NCBI RefSeq assembly: GCF_000731985.1
Contig: NZ_JNCS01000010.1
Coordinates: forward strand, 62,001 to 126,000
DNA length: 64,000 nucleotides
Origin: Natrinema altunense
GTDB taxonomy: Archaea > Halobacteriota > Halobacteria > Halobacteriales > Natrialbaceae
Direction of reading: 5' to 3'
Shown here in pieces: positions 42,773-51,145 of the stretch. A program made the position numbers and the translations under genes. Below the pieces are notes generated by a model that was given only the letters and a program-made list of their open reading frames with translations, searched no databases and was not told the origin of the DNA. Numbering within the stretch: position 1 is the stretch's first letter; the number at the start of each line of letters is the position of its first letter.

Positions 42773-43957
42773 ATGCCGCCGCGTTCGATAGCGCTCGTCG
42801 TGTTCGCAGACGAACTGGATCGCGAACACGCGGCCTACGAGGCAGTACAGAACTTCGTCGACGTCTACGAGTCCGACGTCGACCGAATCGCTGTCGTCGG
42901 GCCAGAACGTATCGATATCGATCGGGCGGTCGTTGATCCGGTCCCGGTTCAGCGCCCGCAATCGAGCGTCCCGCCGGTGACAGTCACCGAGTACGTCGGC
43001 CATCAGGGACGGATCGCGGCGGCGCTCTGGCACGAGCGTGATCGGCTCGACGCCGCGTTCTTCCACATCGGCGGGACCATGCTCCTCGTCCCCCTGCTCG
43101 CGTGCACGTTTGCGGGCGTTCGAACGCTGCTGTTCGTGACCGGGACCGTTACCGAGGGGGTGTACGCCCGCCGCGGAACGGGGCCGCTCGCCCGCGGACT
43201 CGCCGGCATCGTGAGCCTCGTCGAACGCGTCACGTGTACGCTCGCCGACGATGTCATCCTCCTCTCGAGGGGGATGGACCATCCGGCCCTCGAGTGGCCG
43301 CTCTCGCCGACGATACGGGCCGCCAACGTCAATTACGTCGACTGCGAGGAGTTCGCAAAGCGAACGCCGATCGACGAACGGCCGATCGATGTCGTCTTCG
43401 TCGGGCGGTTCGCGACCGTCAAAGGGATCCACGACATCCTCGGCGCACTCCCCCGCCTCGTCGCGTCGCAGCCGGACATTCGGATCGAACTGATCGGCGA
43501 CGGCGACCTCTCGGACGAGGTCGCGACGTTCGTCGACCGCCACGGCCTCTCGGAGAACGTGACCTGTCCCGGCTGGGTCGACCACGACGACCTCCCGGCA
43601 CGCCTCGACGACGCGCGAACGCTGCTCTTGCCCTCGCGATCGGAGGGCGTTCCGAAGGCCCTGCTCGAGGCGATGGCCTGCGGAACGGTCCCGGTCGCGA
43701 CACCGGTTGGCGGCGTCCCCGACCTGGTCGACGACGGGTCGAACGGGGTCCTGCTCCGAGACACGGACCCGGCCGCGATCGAGCGAACGGTAACGGCCGT
43801 CCTCGAGCGTGACGATCTGGACGCGGTGAGCGATACCGCCCGCGACTACATCGAGCGCAACTACGCCTACGAGACGATCAGGGACCGCTATCGCCGGCTC
43901 CTCGTCGAGCCCGAGGCCGATCGAGCGACGGCCGGAGCCGGTCGAGACACAGTATGA
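42773..43957 (+). CDS. Glycosyltransferase family 4
   Basis: 394 residues. The N-terminal part (LVVFADELDREHAAYEAVQN) is less conserved. The donor-binding domain has VVFVGRFATVKGIHDILGAL, RIELIGDGDLSDEVATFVDR, VTCPGWVDHDDLPARLDDAR, LLLPSRSEGVPKALLEAMAC (EX7E) and VATPVGGVPDLVDDGSNGVL. It is followed 28 bases later by a flippase gene on the same strand, so the two probably form an operon adding and exporting a lipid-linked glycan. The specific sugar is unknown. Confidence 0.9.
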   Translation: MPPRSIALVVFADELDREHAAYEAVQNFVDVYESDVDRIAVVGPERIDIDRAVVDPVPVQRPQSSVPPVTVTEYVGHQGRIAAALWHERDRLDAAFFHIGGTMLLVPLLACTFAGVRTLLFVTGTVTEGVYARRGTGPLARGLAGIVSLVERVTCTLADDVILLSRGMDHPALEWPLSPTIRAANVNYVDCEEFAKRTPIDERPIDVVFVGRFATVKGIHDILGALPRLVASQPDIRIELIGDGDLSDEVATFVDRHGLSENVTCPGWVDHDDLPARLDDARTLLLPSRSEGVPKALLEAMACGTVPVATPVGGVPDLVDDGSNGVLLRDTDPAAIERTVTAVLERDDLDAVSDTARDYIERNYAYETIRDRYRRLLVEPEADRATAGAGRDTV

Positions 43958-43985
43958 CGACCGACGGACGACCGCGGTGGCGACG

Positions 43986-45524
43986 ATGAGCCGAAACATC
44001 GTCCGACGGTTCAGCGCCGTCTTCGGTTCCAAGGTCGGCGTGTTAGCGCTGACGCTCGTCACGACTCCCATCCTGGTGCGCCTGCTCGGAAGCGGCGGCT
44101 ACGGCGATTACTCGTTCCTGCTCTCGACGCTGCAGTGGGTGCTGGTGTTCGTCTACGCGGGAGCGTTCAAGGGGACGCGGAAGTTCATCGCCGAAGACCG
44201 ATCCGACGACTGGGCGGATCACGTGTTCGCGTTCTACTTCCGGCTCGTGTTCGTCCTCGCGGCCGTCGTGGTGACCGCCGTCGTCCTCCTCTCCGGGACG
44301 CCGCACGTGGCCTCGTTCCTCGGTCCGGAATTCGCCCGGTACTTCGCCGTTCTCGCGCTCATCGTTCCCGCTCGGGCCTGCCTTCGACTCGGACGAAGCG
44401 CACTCATGGGGTTCGGCCTCGAGTCGTACTCGGAGCCGCTCCAGATCGTCGACCGCGTTCTCTTCGCGGCGATGATCGTCATCGTGAGCGTCGTCGGCGG
44501 GGGCGTCACGGCCGCCCTGACGAGTCGGGTCATCTCGACCGGAATCGCAGCCCTCATCGGGCTCGCGCTCGTCTCACGCCGGATCGATCTCTCGACGTTG
44601 GCGAGCCCGTCGACGGGGCCGGTGCCGGCGAAGCGCCTCGCGATCTACAGCGGCTCGACGATGGCGCTGTCGTTCCTGTTGCTCTCGCTGTACCACGTCG
44701 ACGTCATCCTCCTCAGACTGCTCGTCGGGAGTTCGGCGACCGGCTACTACCGCGCAGCCCTCGTCATCGCCGAATTCCTCTGGTTCGTGCCCACCGCCAT
44801 TCAGATCACCCTCCTGCACTCGACGTCGCAACTCTGGGTCGACGACCGCTACGACCGACTCACGGAGATCAGTACGCGGGCGGTCCGGTACACCGTCCTC
44901 TGTACGGCGTTGCTGGCCCTCGGCGTCGCCGGACTCGCCGAACCGGTGCTCACGCTCTACTTCGGACCGGCGTTCGACGCGGCCGTCGTCCCGCTGTTGT
45001 TGCTGCTCCCCGGCGCGGTCGGGTTTGCCGTCGCCCGCCCCGTCTTCGCGATCAGTCAGGGGCAGGAGAACTTGCGTCTCCTGATCGGCGTCACGGCCGT
45101 CGCGGCGCTGCTGAACGCCGCGTTGAACGTGATTCTCATCCCAGCCCTCGGGCCGAGCGGGGCCGCGATCGCGACGAGCATCGGCTACGGGTCGATGTTC
45201 GGACTCCACGTCTGGAACGGTCGCCGACTCGGGTTCGACCCCCTCGCGGACGTCCGCGCCGTCCGGGTCGCGGGCACCGTACTGGCCGCTGCGGTACCGA
45301 TCCTCGGCCTCCCTCGGCTCCTCGAGTCGGACCCGCTCTCGCTGGTCGTCGTGCCGCCGGTCGGTGCCGTGGCGTTCGCCGGACTCGCACTCGCGACCGG
45401 TGCGGTACGCCCGGGAGAGATCCGACGCATCGCGTCGGCCAGCCCCGTTCCGACGACCCGACTGGCAACGCTCTGTCCTGATCGGATTCTCGACGCGATC
45501 GGGCCGACGGATCACGACGGCTAA
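43986..45524 (+). CDS. Oligosaccharide flippase (Wzx/MurJ superfamily)
   Basis: 512 residues from the ATG at 43986 (GTG at 43977 possible). About fourteen membrane spans. The opening VFGSKVGVLALTLVTTPILV, RLLGSGGYGDYSFLLSTLQW resembles RfbX/Wzx proteins, and LLVGSSATGYYRAALVIAEF in the middle is the second-half repeat signature. It is expected to move a polyprenyl-linked oligosaccharide across the membrane. It sits downstream of a GT4 gene and next to the phosphodiesterase and sulfatase genes. Confidence 0.88.
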   Translation: MSRNIVRRFSAVFGSKVGVLALTLVTTPILVRLLGSGGYGDYSFLLSTLQWVLVFVYAGAFKGTRKFIAEDRSDDWADHVFAFYFRLVFVLAAVVVTAVVLLSGTPHVASFLGPEFARYFAVLALIVPARACLRLGRSALMGFGLESYSEPLQIVDRVLFAAMIVIVSVVGGGVTAALTSRVISTGIAALIGLALVSRRIDLSTLASPSTGPVPAKRLAIYSGSTMALSFLLLSLYHVDVILLRLLVGSSATGYYRAALVIAEFLWFVPTAIQITLLHSTSQLWVDDRYDRLTEISTRAVRYTVLCTALLALGVAGLAEPVLTLYFGPAFDAAVVPLLLLLPGAVGFAVARPVFAISQGQENLRLLIGVTAVAALLNAALNVILIPALGPSGAAIATSIGYGSMFGLHVWNGRRLGFDPLADVRAVRVAGTVLAAAVPILGLPRLLESDPLSLVVVPPVGAVAFAGLALATGAVRPGEIRRIASASPVPTTRLATLCPDRILDAIGPTDHDG

Positions 45525-45578
45525 ACCGGCCGCGGGACGGATCGGTCACGGGCGTCGACGCGACCAGCGACCGTGCAG

Positions 45579-46469
45579 TCAGAGATAGCCGAGATCTTCG
45601 AGATGCTCGCGCGGCGCATCGACCGTCGCGTTCGTCCGCTCCGGCCGTCCGGCATCGATCCGGTCCTCGAGCCAGTCACGAACCGACAGCACGTCCGTCG
45701 GCAATGGTCCGGGCTCCGTCGTGGAGATGAGCGCGCGTTCGGAGTGGACGCCGGGATCGGGGTCGTTCGTCGCCGTCGTCTGCATGCCGTGGTCGGAGAG
45801 GACGACGAGCCGATCCACGCGGGACCGGAGCCACCCGAGCAGCGAGTCGACCTGCTCGTAGATCCGGCGAAGCGCCGTCGGCCGCCGCGCGTACATGTGG
45901 CCGGTGTGATCGAGGACGTGAGCGTGGACGCCGACGATCGGAACGGACGACAGCGACTGGCCAGCGAGCCACCCGATACAGGAGCCGGTGGTGCCGAAGT
46001 AGCGACGGACGAACTCGTCGGCCGACAGGTCGCCGTCGGTCGCCCGCTCGAACCACTCGCCCTCGCGCTTCCAGACGTAACAGGGCGTCACGCCGGGCCA
46101 ATTGCGGACGGTTCCGTCTCCGAAGACGGTCGACTCGTCGGTCCGCGGATAGCCGTCGTCCGAAAACTGTGCCTTGAGATCGGCGAGCCGATCGTGGAGC
46201 GGCTCGGGGAGCAACTGTGCTGTGCGCACGACGGCGCTCAGGCCGGTCGCGTTGTCCCAGCCGACGCCGTCGAGTTCGACACCGTGATCCGTCGGCGTCA
46301 GTCCGGTCGCGATCGTCGGCCACACCTCGAGCGTCGCCGGCACGTCCAACGAGTGCGTGATCGACTCGAGTTCGCCGTGGTTCTCGAGGAGCATGTTCTC
46401 ACACTCCCATCGGTTCGCGAGGCGATAGTCGGCGGCGTCGAGACCGAGAACACAGAGTGTGCCGGACAT
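45579..46469 (-). CDS. Alkaline-phosphatase-superfamily protein (type I phosphodiesterase-like)
   Basis: 296 residues from the ATG at 46469. The N-terminal strand LCVLGLDAADYRLANRWECE provides a metal-ligand Asp, the middle TLEVWPTIATGLTPTDHGVE carries the catalytic Thr in the phosphodiesterase pattern, then VGVHAHVLDHTGHMY and LVVLSDHGMQTT supply metal-binding His and Asp. The C-terminus EHLEDLGYL resembles the tail of the divergent sulfatase. The chosen start lies about 28 bases from a TATA-like element at 46494-46504; the longer start at 46493 would lie at that box. It may modify glycan phosphates or sulfates; the substrate is unknown. Confidence 0.8.
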   Translation of the reverse strand: MSGTLCVLGLDAADYRLANRWECENMLLENHGELESITHSLDVPATLEVWPTIATGLTPTDHGVELDGVGWDNATGLSAVVRTAQLLPEPLHDRLADLKAQFSDDGYPRTDESTVFGDGTVRNWPGVTPCYVWKREGEWFERATDGDLSADEFVRRYFGTTGSCIGWLAGQSLSSVPIVGVHAHVLDHTGHMYARRPTALRRIYEQVDSLLGWLRSRVDRLVVLSDHGMQTTATNDPDPGVHSERALISTTEPGPLPTDVLSVRDWLEDRIDAGRPERTNATVDAPREHLEDLGYL

Positions 46470-46493
46470 GGGTCCGTGAACGAGTGTTCGCAT

Positions 46494-46504
46494 CTTAAAA
46501 CTAG
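46494..46504 (-). promoter_or_regulatory. TATA-like box for the phosphodiesterase-like gene
   Basis: On the minus strand this reads ctagttttaag, centred about 28 bases from the ATG at 46469. The spacing fits a leaderless transcript and decides between the two candidate starts. Confidence 0.5.
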
Positions 46505-46728
46505 ACCACCGTCAGGACGGTAACGCACGGGGTTACGAACGGTAAGCGGTCCGTGAAGCACGGCTCGGTCGGCTCTCCCTGCGATCGTCGAACGCTCTCC
46601 CGGAAGCGACGAGTGCGAGCCGTCGGGTTCGCCTGCGTGATAGTCACGGCATCCGGACAGTGAGAACGCTTTTCTCTCCGTTCATTGTTGCTGGAAGCGG
46701 ACCCAACGTTTCGAGAGGAGACAAACGT

Positions 46729-48069
46729 ATGTCATCGAGTATCCTGCTGTCAGTCGATTGCCTTCGATCGGATCACGTCGGCTGTTACGGGTACGACCGC
46801 CCGACGACGCCGAACATCGATTCGTTCGCCACTGACGCGACGCGCTACCGGTTTAGCTACGCCAACTGTCCGGGGACGCGGTGGGCATTCCAGTCGATTC
46901 ACACTGGGGTCTACGCCGGACAAATCGACGGCCTCGGTATTCCCAGCGGATACGGGGAGCAGGTGGCCGAACGGTTCCGGTCGGCCGGCCACTCGACGTT
47001 CGGAATCGCCCACAACGGGTTCCTGAGCCGGGATTACGGCTACGACGAGGGATTCGACCGGTGGACCGGCGTCGCCGACTTCGACGAGGCGGACTCGCTG
47101 GCGGTCAAAGCCGGCAAGCGGGTCGCGAACGCGGTCGACTCTGACGTCCTCAAACGGCGACTGCTGCGACCGGCCTACAGTCTCGTCGCCGGTGGCGACT
47201 CGTCCGGCGAGTACCGGCCGCCGACGACCGACGCCGACGTCGTCGACAGGGCGGTCGAGTGGCTCCGTGCGCGGCAGTCGGTGAACGACGACTACTTCGC
47301 CTGGATTCATTTCATGGACGCACACACCCCGTACGGCCGGTACGACGACCACCTCCGCGCCGTCCGCGGCGACACTGACATCGACCACGTCGTCGCGCCG
47401 AACGAATCGGACGCGGTCGTCCACGGTGAGCCCCCCGAACAGCGAGTGATCGACACGTACGACGCGTGCATCCGGAGCGTCGACGAGCAACTCGGTCGAC
47501 TCCTCGAAGTCGTCGACGACGACACGGCCGTCGCGATCATCGGCGACCACGGCGAGGAGTTCGGCCGCTACGGGGACTTCCACGAGGCGTCGCTGTACTC
47601 GTCGATGACGAACGTCCCGATCATCGTCCGTGCGCCCGGACTCGAGGCGGGCGTCGTCGACGACCACTTCGCACAGCACGTCGACGTCGCCCCCACGCTG
47701 TTGGCGGCCGCCGATCTCCCGGTTCCCGATCAATACGTCGGCGAGCCCTTGCAACGCGTCACCGACCGCGACCTGTCGACGCCGACGTGGTACTCCCTCG
47801 AGGCGGGCCACGTCGGTATCCAGACTGACCGCTGGAAAGTCATCCAGACCGACGGTGAGCGGGTCGGGTACGAGATGGACCGGACGGAGCGCGAAGGGGA
47901 CGCGACAGCGGCCGATGCCGTTCCCGACGAGCGACACGCACAGTTGGACGCGTTCGAACGCCGACTCGACGCCGACCGGGTCGACGGCGGGACGACGACC
48001 CTCGAGCGCGACGACGACCTCTCCGCGTCGGTCGAAGAGAACCTCAGCGACCTGGGCTATCTGGAATGA
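46729..48069 (+). CDS. Sulfatase-like hydrolase/transferase
   Basis: 446 residues from the ATG at 46729. Alkaline-phosphatase superfamily: ILLSVDCLRSDHVGCYGYDR (metal Asp10), TTPNIDSFATDATRY, the active-site loop ANCPGTRWAFQSIHTGVY, WIHFMDAHTPYGRYD, AIIGDHGEEFGRYGDFHEAS (metal Asp/His) and VDVAPTLLAAADLP. The nucleophile position holds Cys47, but the motif is CPGTR rather than the canonical C-x-P-x-R that directs formylglycine formation, so it may be a transferase or an atypical sulfatase. The tail ENLSDLGYLE matches the neighbouring phosphodiesterase-like protein. It is part of the glycan island. Confidence 0.85.
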   Translation: MSSSILLSVDCLRSDHVGCYGYDRPTTPNIDSFATDATRYRFSYANCPGTRWAFQSIHTGVYAGQIDGLGIPSGYGEQVAERFRSAGHSTFGIAHNGFLSRDYGYDEGFDRWTGVADFDEADSLAVKAGKRVANAVDSDVLKRRLLRPAYSLVAGGDSSGEYRPPTTDADVVDRAVEWLRARQSVNDDYFAWIHFMDAHTPYGRYDDHLRAVRGDTDIDHVVAPNESDAVVHGEPPEQRVIDTYDACIRSVDEQLGRLLEVVDDDTAVAIIGDHGEEFGRYGDFHEASLYSSMTNVPIIVRAPGLEAGVVDDHFAQHVDVAPTLLAAADLPVPDQYVGEPLQRVTDRDLSTPTWYSLEAGHVGIQTDRWKVIQTDGERVGYEMDRTEREGDATAADAVPDERHAQLDAFERRLDADRVDGGTTTLERDDDLSASVEENLSDLGYLE

Positions 48070-48160
48070 GGTCGTCGATCGCCGCCGGTGACGCTCGTTT
48101 GTGCGACGACTGCAGTGGCTTACCGTCCGAAGCGAGTGACGCGAACGGGACCGACGACTC

Positions 48161-49978
48161 ATGAATCGTCGGTGGCAAATCGTCTCAGCGGTCACTGCGC
48201 TGGCCGCGGTCGGCTTCGTCGGGAGCGTCCTGACGACGCCGCCGGCCACGGGATACGAGTCGTCGCTCCACGACGCTTATCCGCCACAGACGTGGGTCGG
48301 CTTCGGACTGGCACTCGTCGGGAGCCTCGCGCTACTCTTTCGTTCGGTGACCACCGGCCGTCCGGGATGGCGCTACGGTGTCGGCACGCTCGCGAGCGTG
48401 TACGCCGTCTTCTTCGCGCTGCCGCTGTTTCGCGGCTACTACATCTACGGCACGCCGATGTCCGACGCCTTCTACCACTTCGGAATCGTTCGAGACGTGC
48501 TCGAAACGGGCGCCGTTCCCGAAACGGGCTATCCGGCCACGCATGTCCTCTACACGACGCTGACGACCATTACGGGTGTCCCGGTACGCGTCTTACAACC
48601 GGTCGTCACGTTTTGCTTTTTCCTGTTGTTCGTCGGCTCGTGTTTCCTCCTCGGGCTGTCGTTTTTCGGCCGGCGCGGCGGCCTCGCAACGCTCGGGGCC
48701 GCGACGCCGCTCGTTTTCGTCACCAATCACCTGATGACGCTCCCCTGGCTGTTCGCCCTCCCGTTTCTCCCGCTCTCGCTGGCCCTCGCTCACCGCTGGT
48801 CGGGACGCCGTTGCTCGAGCCGGACGGGACTCGTCGGTGTGACGTTCGTCTGTGGTATCGCACTCGTGTTCTATCACCCGGTGACGGCGCTCGTGACCGT
48901 CCTCGCGCTCGTCGTGTACGTGGGCGTCGTCGCCGCACCGTCGCTCCGCCGGCGACTCCCACTTCGCCGGGACGAAGCCAACGCAGCAGTCGGTCGGGCG
49001 TACGCGGTCCCCGTTCGATACCCGCTCGTTCTCGGGATCGCGGGGATCCTGTGGTATCTCTCGATCAGCCACTTTACCCACTTCCTCGAGCGAGTGGTCA
49101 CCAACGACATCGACGGCGGTGCCGCGAGCTACGCGAGCACTGCTCAACGGACCAGCTACTCGGCGTGGGAGCTGGTCTGGGAGTTTCTGGTTCTGGAGTG
49201 GGGGACGGTACTCGTCTACACCGTCGTCGGGGCAGGCATCGCCGCCGTGATCCTCAGTCGCGTACTCAGGGGACGCGACAACTGTCTCGAACGACTCTGT
49301 GTCACCCAGTACGGCGCAGGAGTCGGCGTCGCGGTGTTCTTCGTCGGTTCGCGAATGCTCTCTCGCAACGTCGTCCGGATCAACAACTACACCGTGATCG
49401 GGGCGATCCTGTTGCTCGGACTGGCGATCACCGGCCTGGTATCGTATCGCGACGCCGCCGCCGATCGGTGGAAACGGCAGGGTGCGACGACCATACTGCG
49501 GGGCCTCTGCGTGACCGTCATCGTCGTCGCGTTGCTCGCAGGCGCGGTCGCGTACGAGGACGACCGCCACGTAACCCACGCGACGATGGCCGGTGCGGAG
49601 TGGCACCACGAGAACCACGACTCCGGGATCGACACGCGGGCGTTCCGGATGTCCGAACAGCTTCAGCGGTACTTCGAAGGCACGACCGGCGCGGACCCAG
49701 ACGACCGTCAGTTCCACCGATCGCTCGAGGGCTATCAGCTGCCGACGAGGTTAGGGTACGACGATCACGGGTCGGTCGGCGACGTCTACGAGAACGAGAC
49801 GTACCTCGTCACGAAGACGGCGGACATCGAATGGGCACGGAATCGACCACCGGATCGCCGAGCGGAGATCGATCACTACACCGCTGCCGACCTCGCTCGC
49901 CTGCGAGCCGATCCGGCGGCTCACCGCATCTACAGCAACGGCGATGTCAGCGTGTGGCTCGTCGCCCCCGACGAATAA
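48161..49978 (+). CDS. Polytopic membrane protein, probable GT-C-type glycosyltransferase
   Basis: 605 residues with about twelve membrane spans in the first 460 residues and a soluble C-terminal domain of about 130 residues. An early extracytoplasmic loop after the third span contains YYIYGTPMSDAFYHFGIVRD, whose acidic residue resembles the metal/substrate motif of GT-C enzymes that use polyprenyl-phosphate sugars. There is no clear match to AglB or PMT families. It follows the sulfatase by 91 bases on the same strand. The role as a glycosyltransferase or polymerase is inferred from topology and location. Confidence 0.6.
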   Translation: MNRRWQIVSAVTALAAVGFVGSVLTTPPATGYESSLHDAYPPQTWVGFGLALVGSLALLFRSVTTGRPGWRYGVGTLASVYAVFFALPLFRGYYIYGTPMSDAFYHFGIVRDVLETGAVPETGYPATHVLYTTLTTITGVPVRVLQPVVTFCFFLLFVGSCFLLGLSFFGRRGGLATLGAATPLVFVTNHLMTLPWLFALPFLPLSLALAHRWSGRRCSSRTGLVGVTFVCGIALVFYHPVTALVTVLALVVYVGVVAAPSLRRRLPLRRDEANAAVGRAYAVPVRYPLVLGIAGILWYLSISHFTHFLERVVTNDIDGGAASYASTAQRTSYSAWELVWEFLVLEWGTVLVYTVVGAGIAAVILSRVLRGRDNCLERLCVTQYGAGVGVAVFFVGSRMLSRNVVRINNYTVIGAILLLGLAITGLVSYRDAAADRWKRQGATTILRGLCVTVIVVALLAGAVAYEDDRHVTHATMAGAEWHHENHDSGIDTRAFRMSEQLQRYFEGTTGADPDDRQFHRSLEGYQLPTRLGYDDHGSVGDVYENETYLVTKTADIEWARNRPPDRRAEIDHYTAADLARLRADPAAHRIYSNGDVSVWLVAPDE

Positions 49979-50015
49979 ACGGGTCCGGCTCGCCCGTAAT
50001 TCGGATCGACCCCGC

Positions 50016-51071
50016 TCACTCCCTTGACGCGTTGACCCACCGATGCGCCGAGTAGTCGGCGTTCTCGAGGGTTGGCGTCGCGGGCACGTCCGCATCCGCG
50101 TAGACGAGCCAGGCGACGCGGACGGTATCACCGGTCAGCGTCGGCTCGATATCGTGTGAGTGCGTCCACGTCTCGCCGTGTGCGAGCCGCGGCTCGAACC
50201 GTCGCAATTCGGTCTGCTCGAGGACGGTCGTGGTACCGGGCTCGCCGTCGGATTCGATCCGCTGTGCCACGGCGACGACGGTATAGCTGACCGTCCGGCG
50301 TTCGTTGTTCTCGAGCGTGACGAAGACACCCCCGGTCCCGTTATCCGCGGCCGACGAGGGGACGTCGGCGGTGGGTTCGCCGTCGGTGTCGGTCAGTACG
50401 GCCACCTCGGTGAACGTCTCGCCGTGTTGCGGCGCGGTAACGGCGTAGCCGACGCCGCCGACGGCGAGAACGAGCGTCGTCGCCACCAGAATGGCTAGCC
50501 CCGTCTCGGCCCGCGAGTCCGGGTCGAACAGCGTAGTTTGGGCCGCGGCAACCCACCGTCGGTACGGCGGTCGGAATCGCGCTTCCGGCGGGATCGATCG
50601 GCGTCTCGCCGTCGCGACGGCCGCCATCGCGACCGTCACCGCGCTTAGGACGACCGCGATCGATCGCAGTCGGATCGCTACTGGAGCGAAGTGTATCGAC
50701 AGGCCGAGCAACGGCACGATCGCGACGCTCGAGGCAACCGAGAGAACGGCGCGCTCGGCGTCGGTAATCGGCCCGTCCAGCGAGGGGGGTCGGACCGGAT
50801 CGGCCTCGAATTCGTCGCCGTCACCCGTCGTATCACCGCCGCGGCCGGACCGTGTCGCGCGTTCGGGAAACAGCGCCGCGACGAACGAATAGCCGGGCCC
50901 GAACAGCACGAAGAGGAGTCCGAGGGGCACTCGCAGCCACGTGTCCCGCACTATCGGCGCGAACACGGCCAGATTCGTCGCGACGACCACGGCGATGACC
51001 GCGGCGAGGTCCGCCGGCACTTCGCGAACCGGTCTCGGGAGGAGCCGCCACGGCGAACTGGAGCCGGCCAT
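50016..51071 (-). CDS. DUF1616-domain membrane protein
   Basis: 351 residues. Four membrane spans (ADLAAVIAVVVATNLAVFAP, PLGLLFVLFGPGYSFVAALF, AVLSVASSVAIVPLLGLSIH, SIAVVLSAVTVAMAAVATAR), a short loop, a fifth span (GLAILVATTLVLAVGGVGYA) and a C-terminal extracytoplasmic beta domain (VFVTLENNERRTVSYTVVAV). The PLGLLFVLFGPGYSFVAALF segment is the DUF1616 signature. Such proteins are common beside archaeal glycosylation genes, with no assigned chemistry. It is convergent with the polytopic gene at 48161 and about 75 bases downstream of the DUF4129 gene on the same strand. Confidence 0.83.
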   Translation of the reverse strand: MAGSSSPWRLLPRPVREVPADLAAVIAVVVATNLAVFAPIVRDTWLRVPLGLLFVLFGPGYSFVAALFPERATRSGRGGDTTGDGDEFEADPVRPPSLDGPITDAERAVLSVASSVAIVPLLGLSIHFAPVAIRLRSIAVVLSAVTVAMAAVATARRRSIPPEARFRPPYRRWVAAAQTTLFDPDSRAETGLAILVATTLVLAVGGVGYAVTAPQHGETFTEVAVLTDTDGEPTADVPSSAADNGTGGVFVTLENNERRTVSYTVVAVAQRIESDGEPGTTTVLEQTELRRFEPRLAHGETWTHSHDIEPTLTGDTVRVAWLVYADADVPATPTLENADYSAHRWVNASRE

Positions 51072-51145
51072 CAGTATCGAGTACCGTCGGTCGAGACTGA
51101 AAGTTAGCCGGGCCGATCGTGATCGCTGCGACCGTAAAGAAGGGG

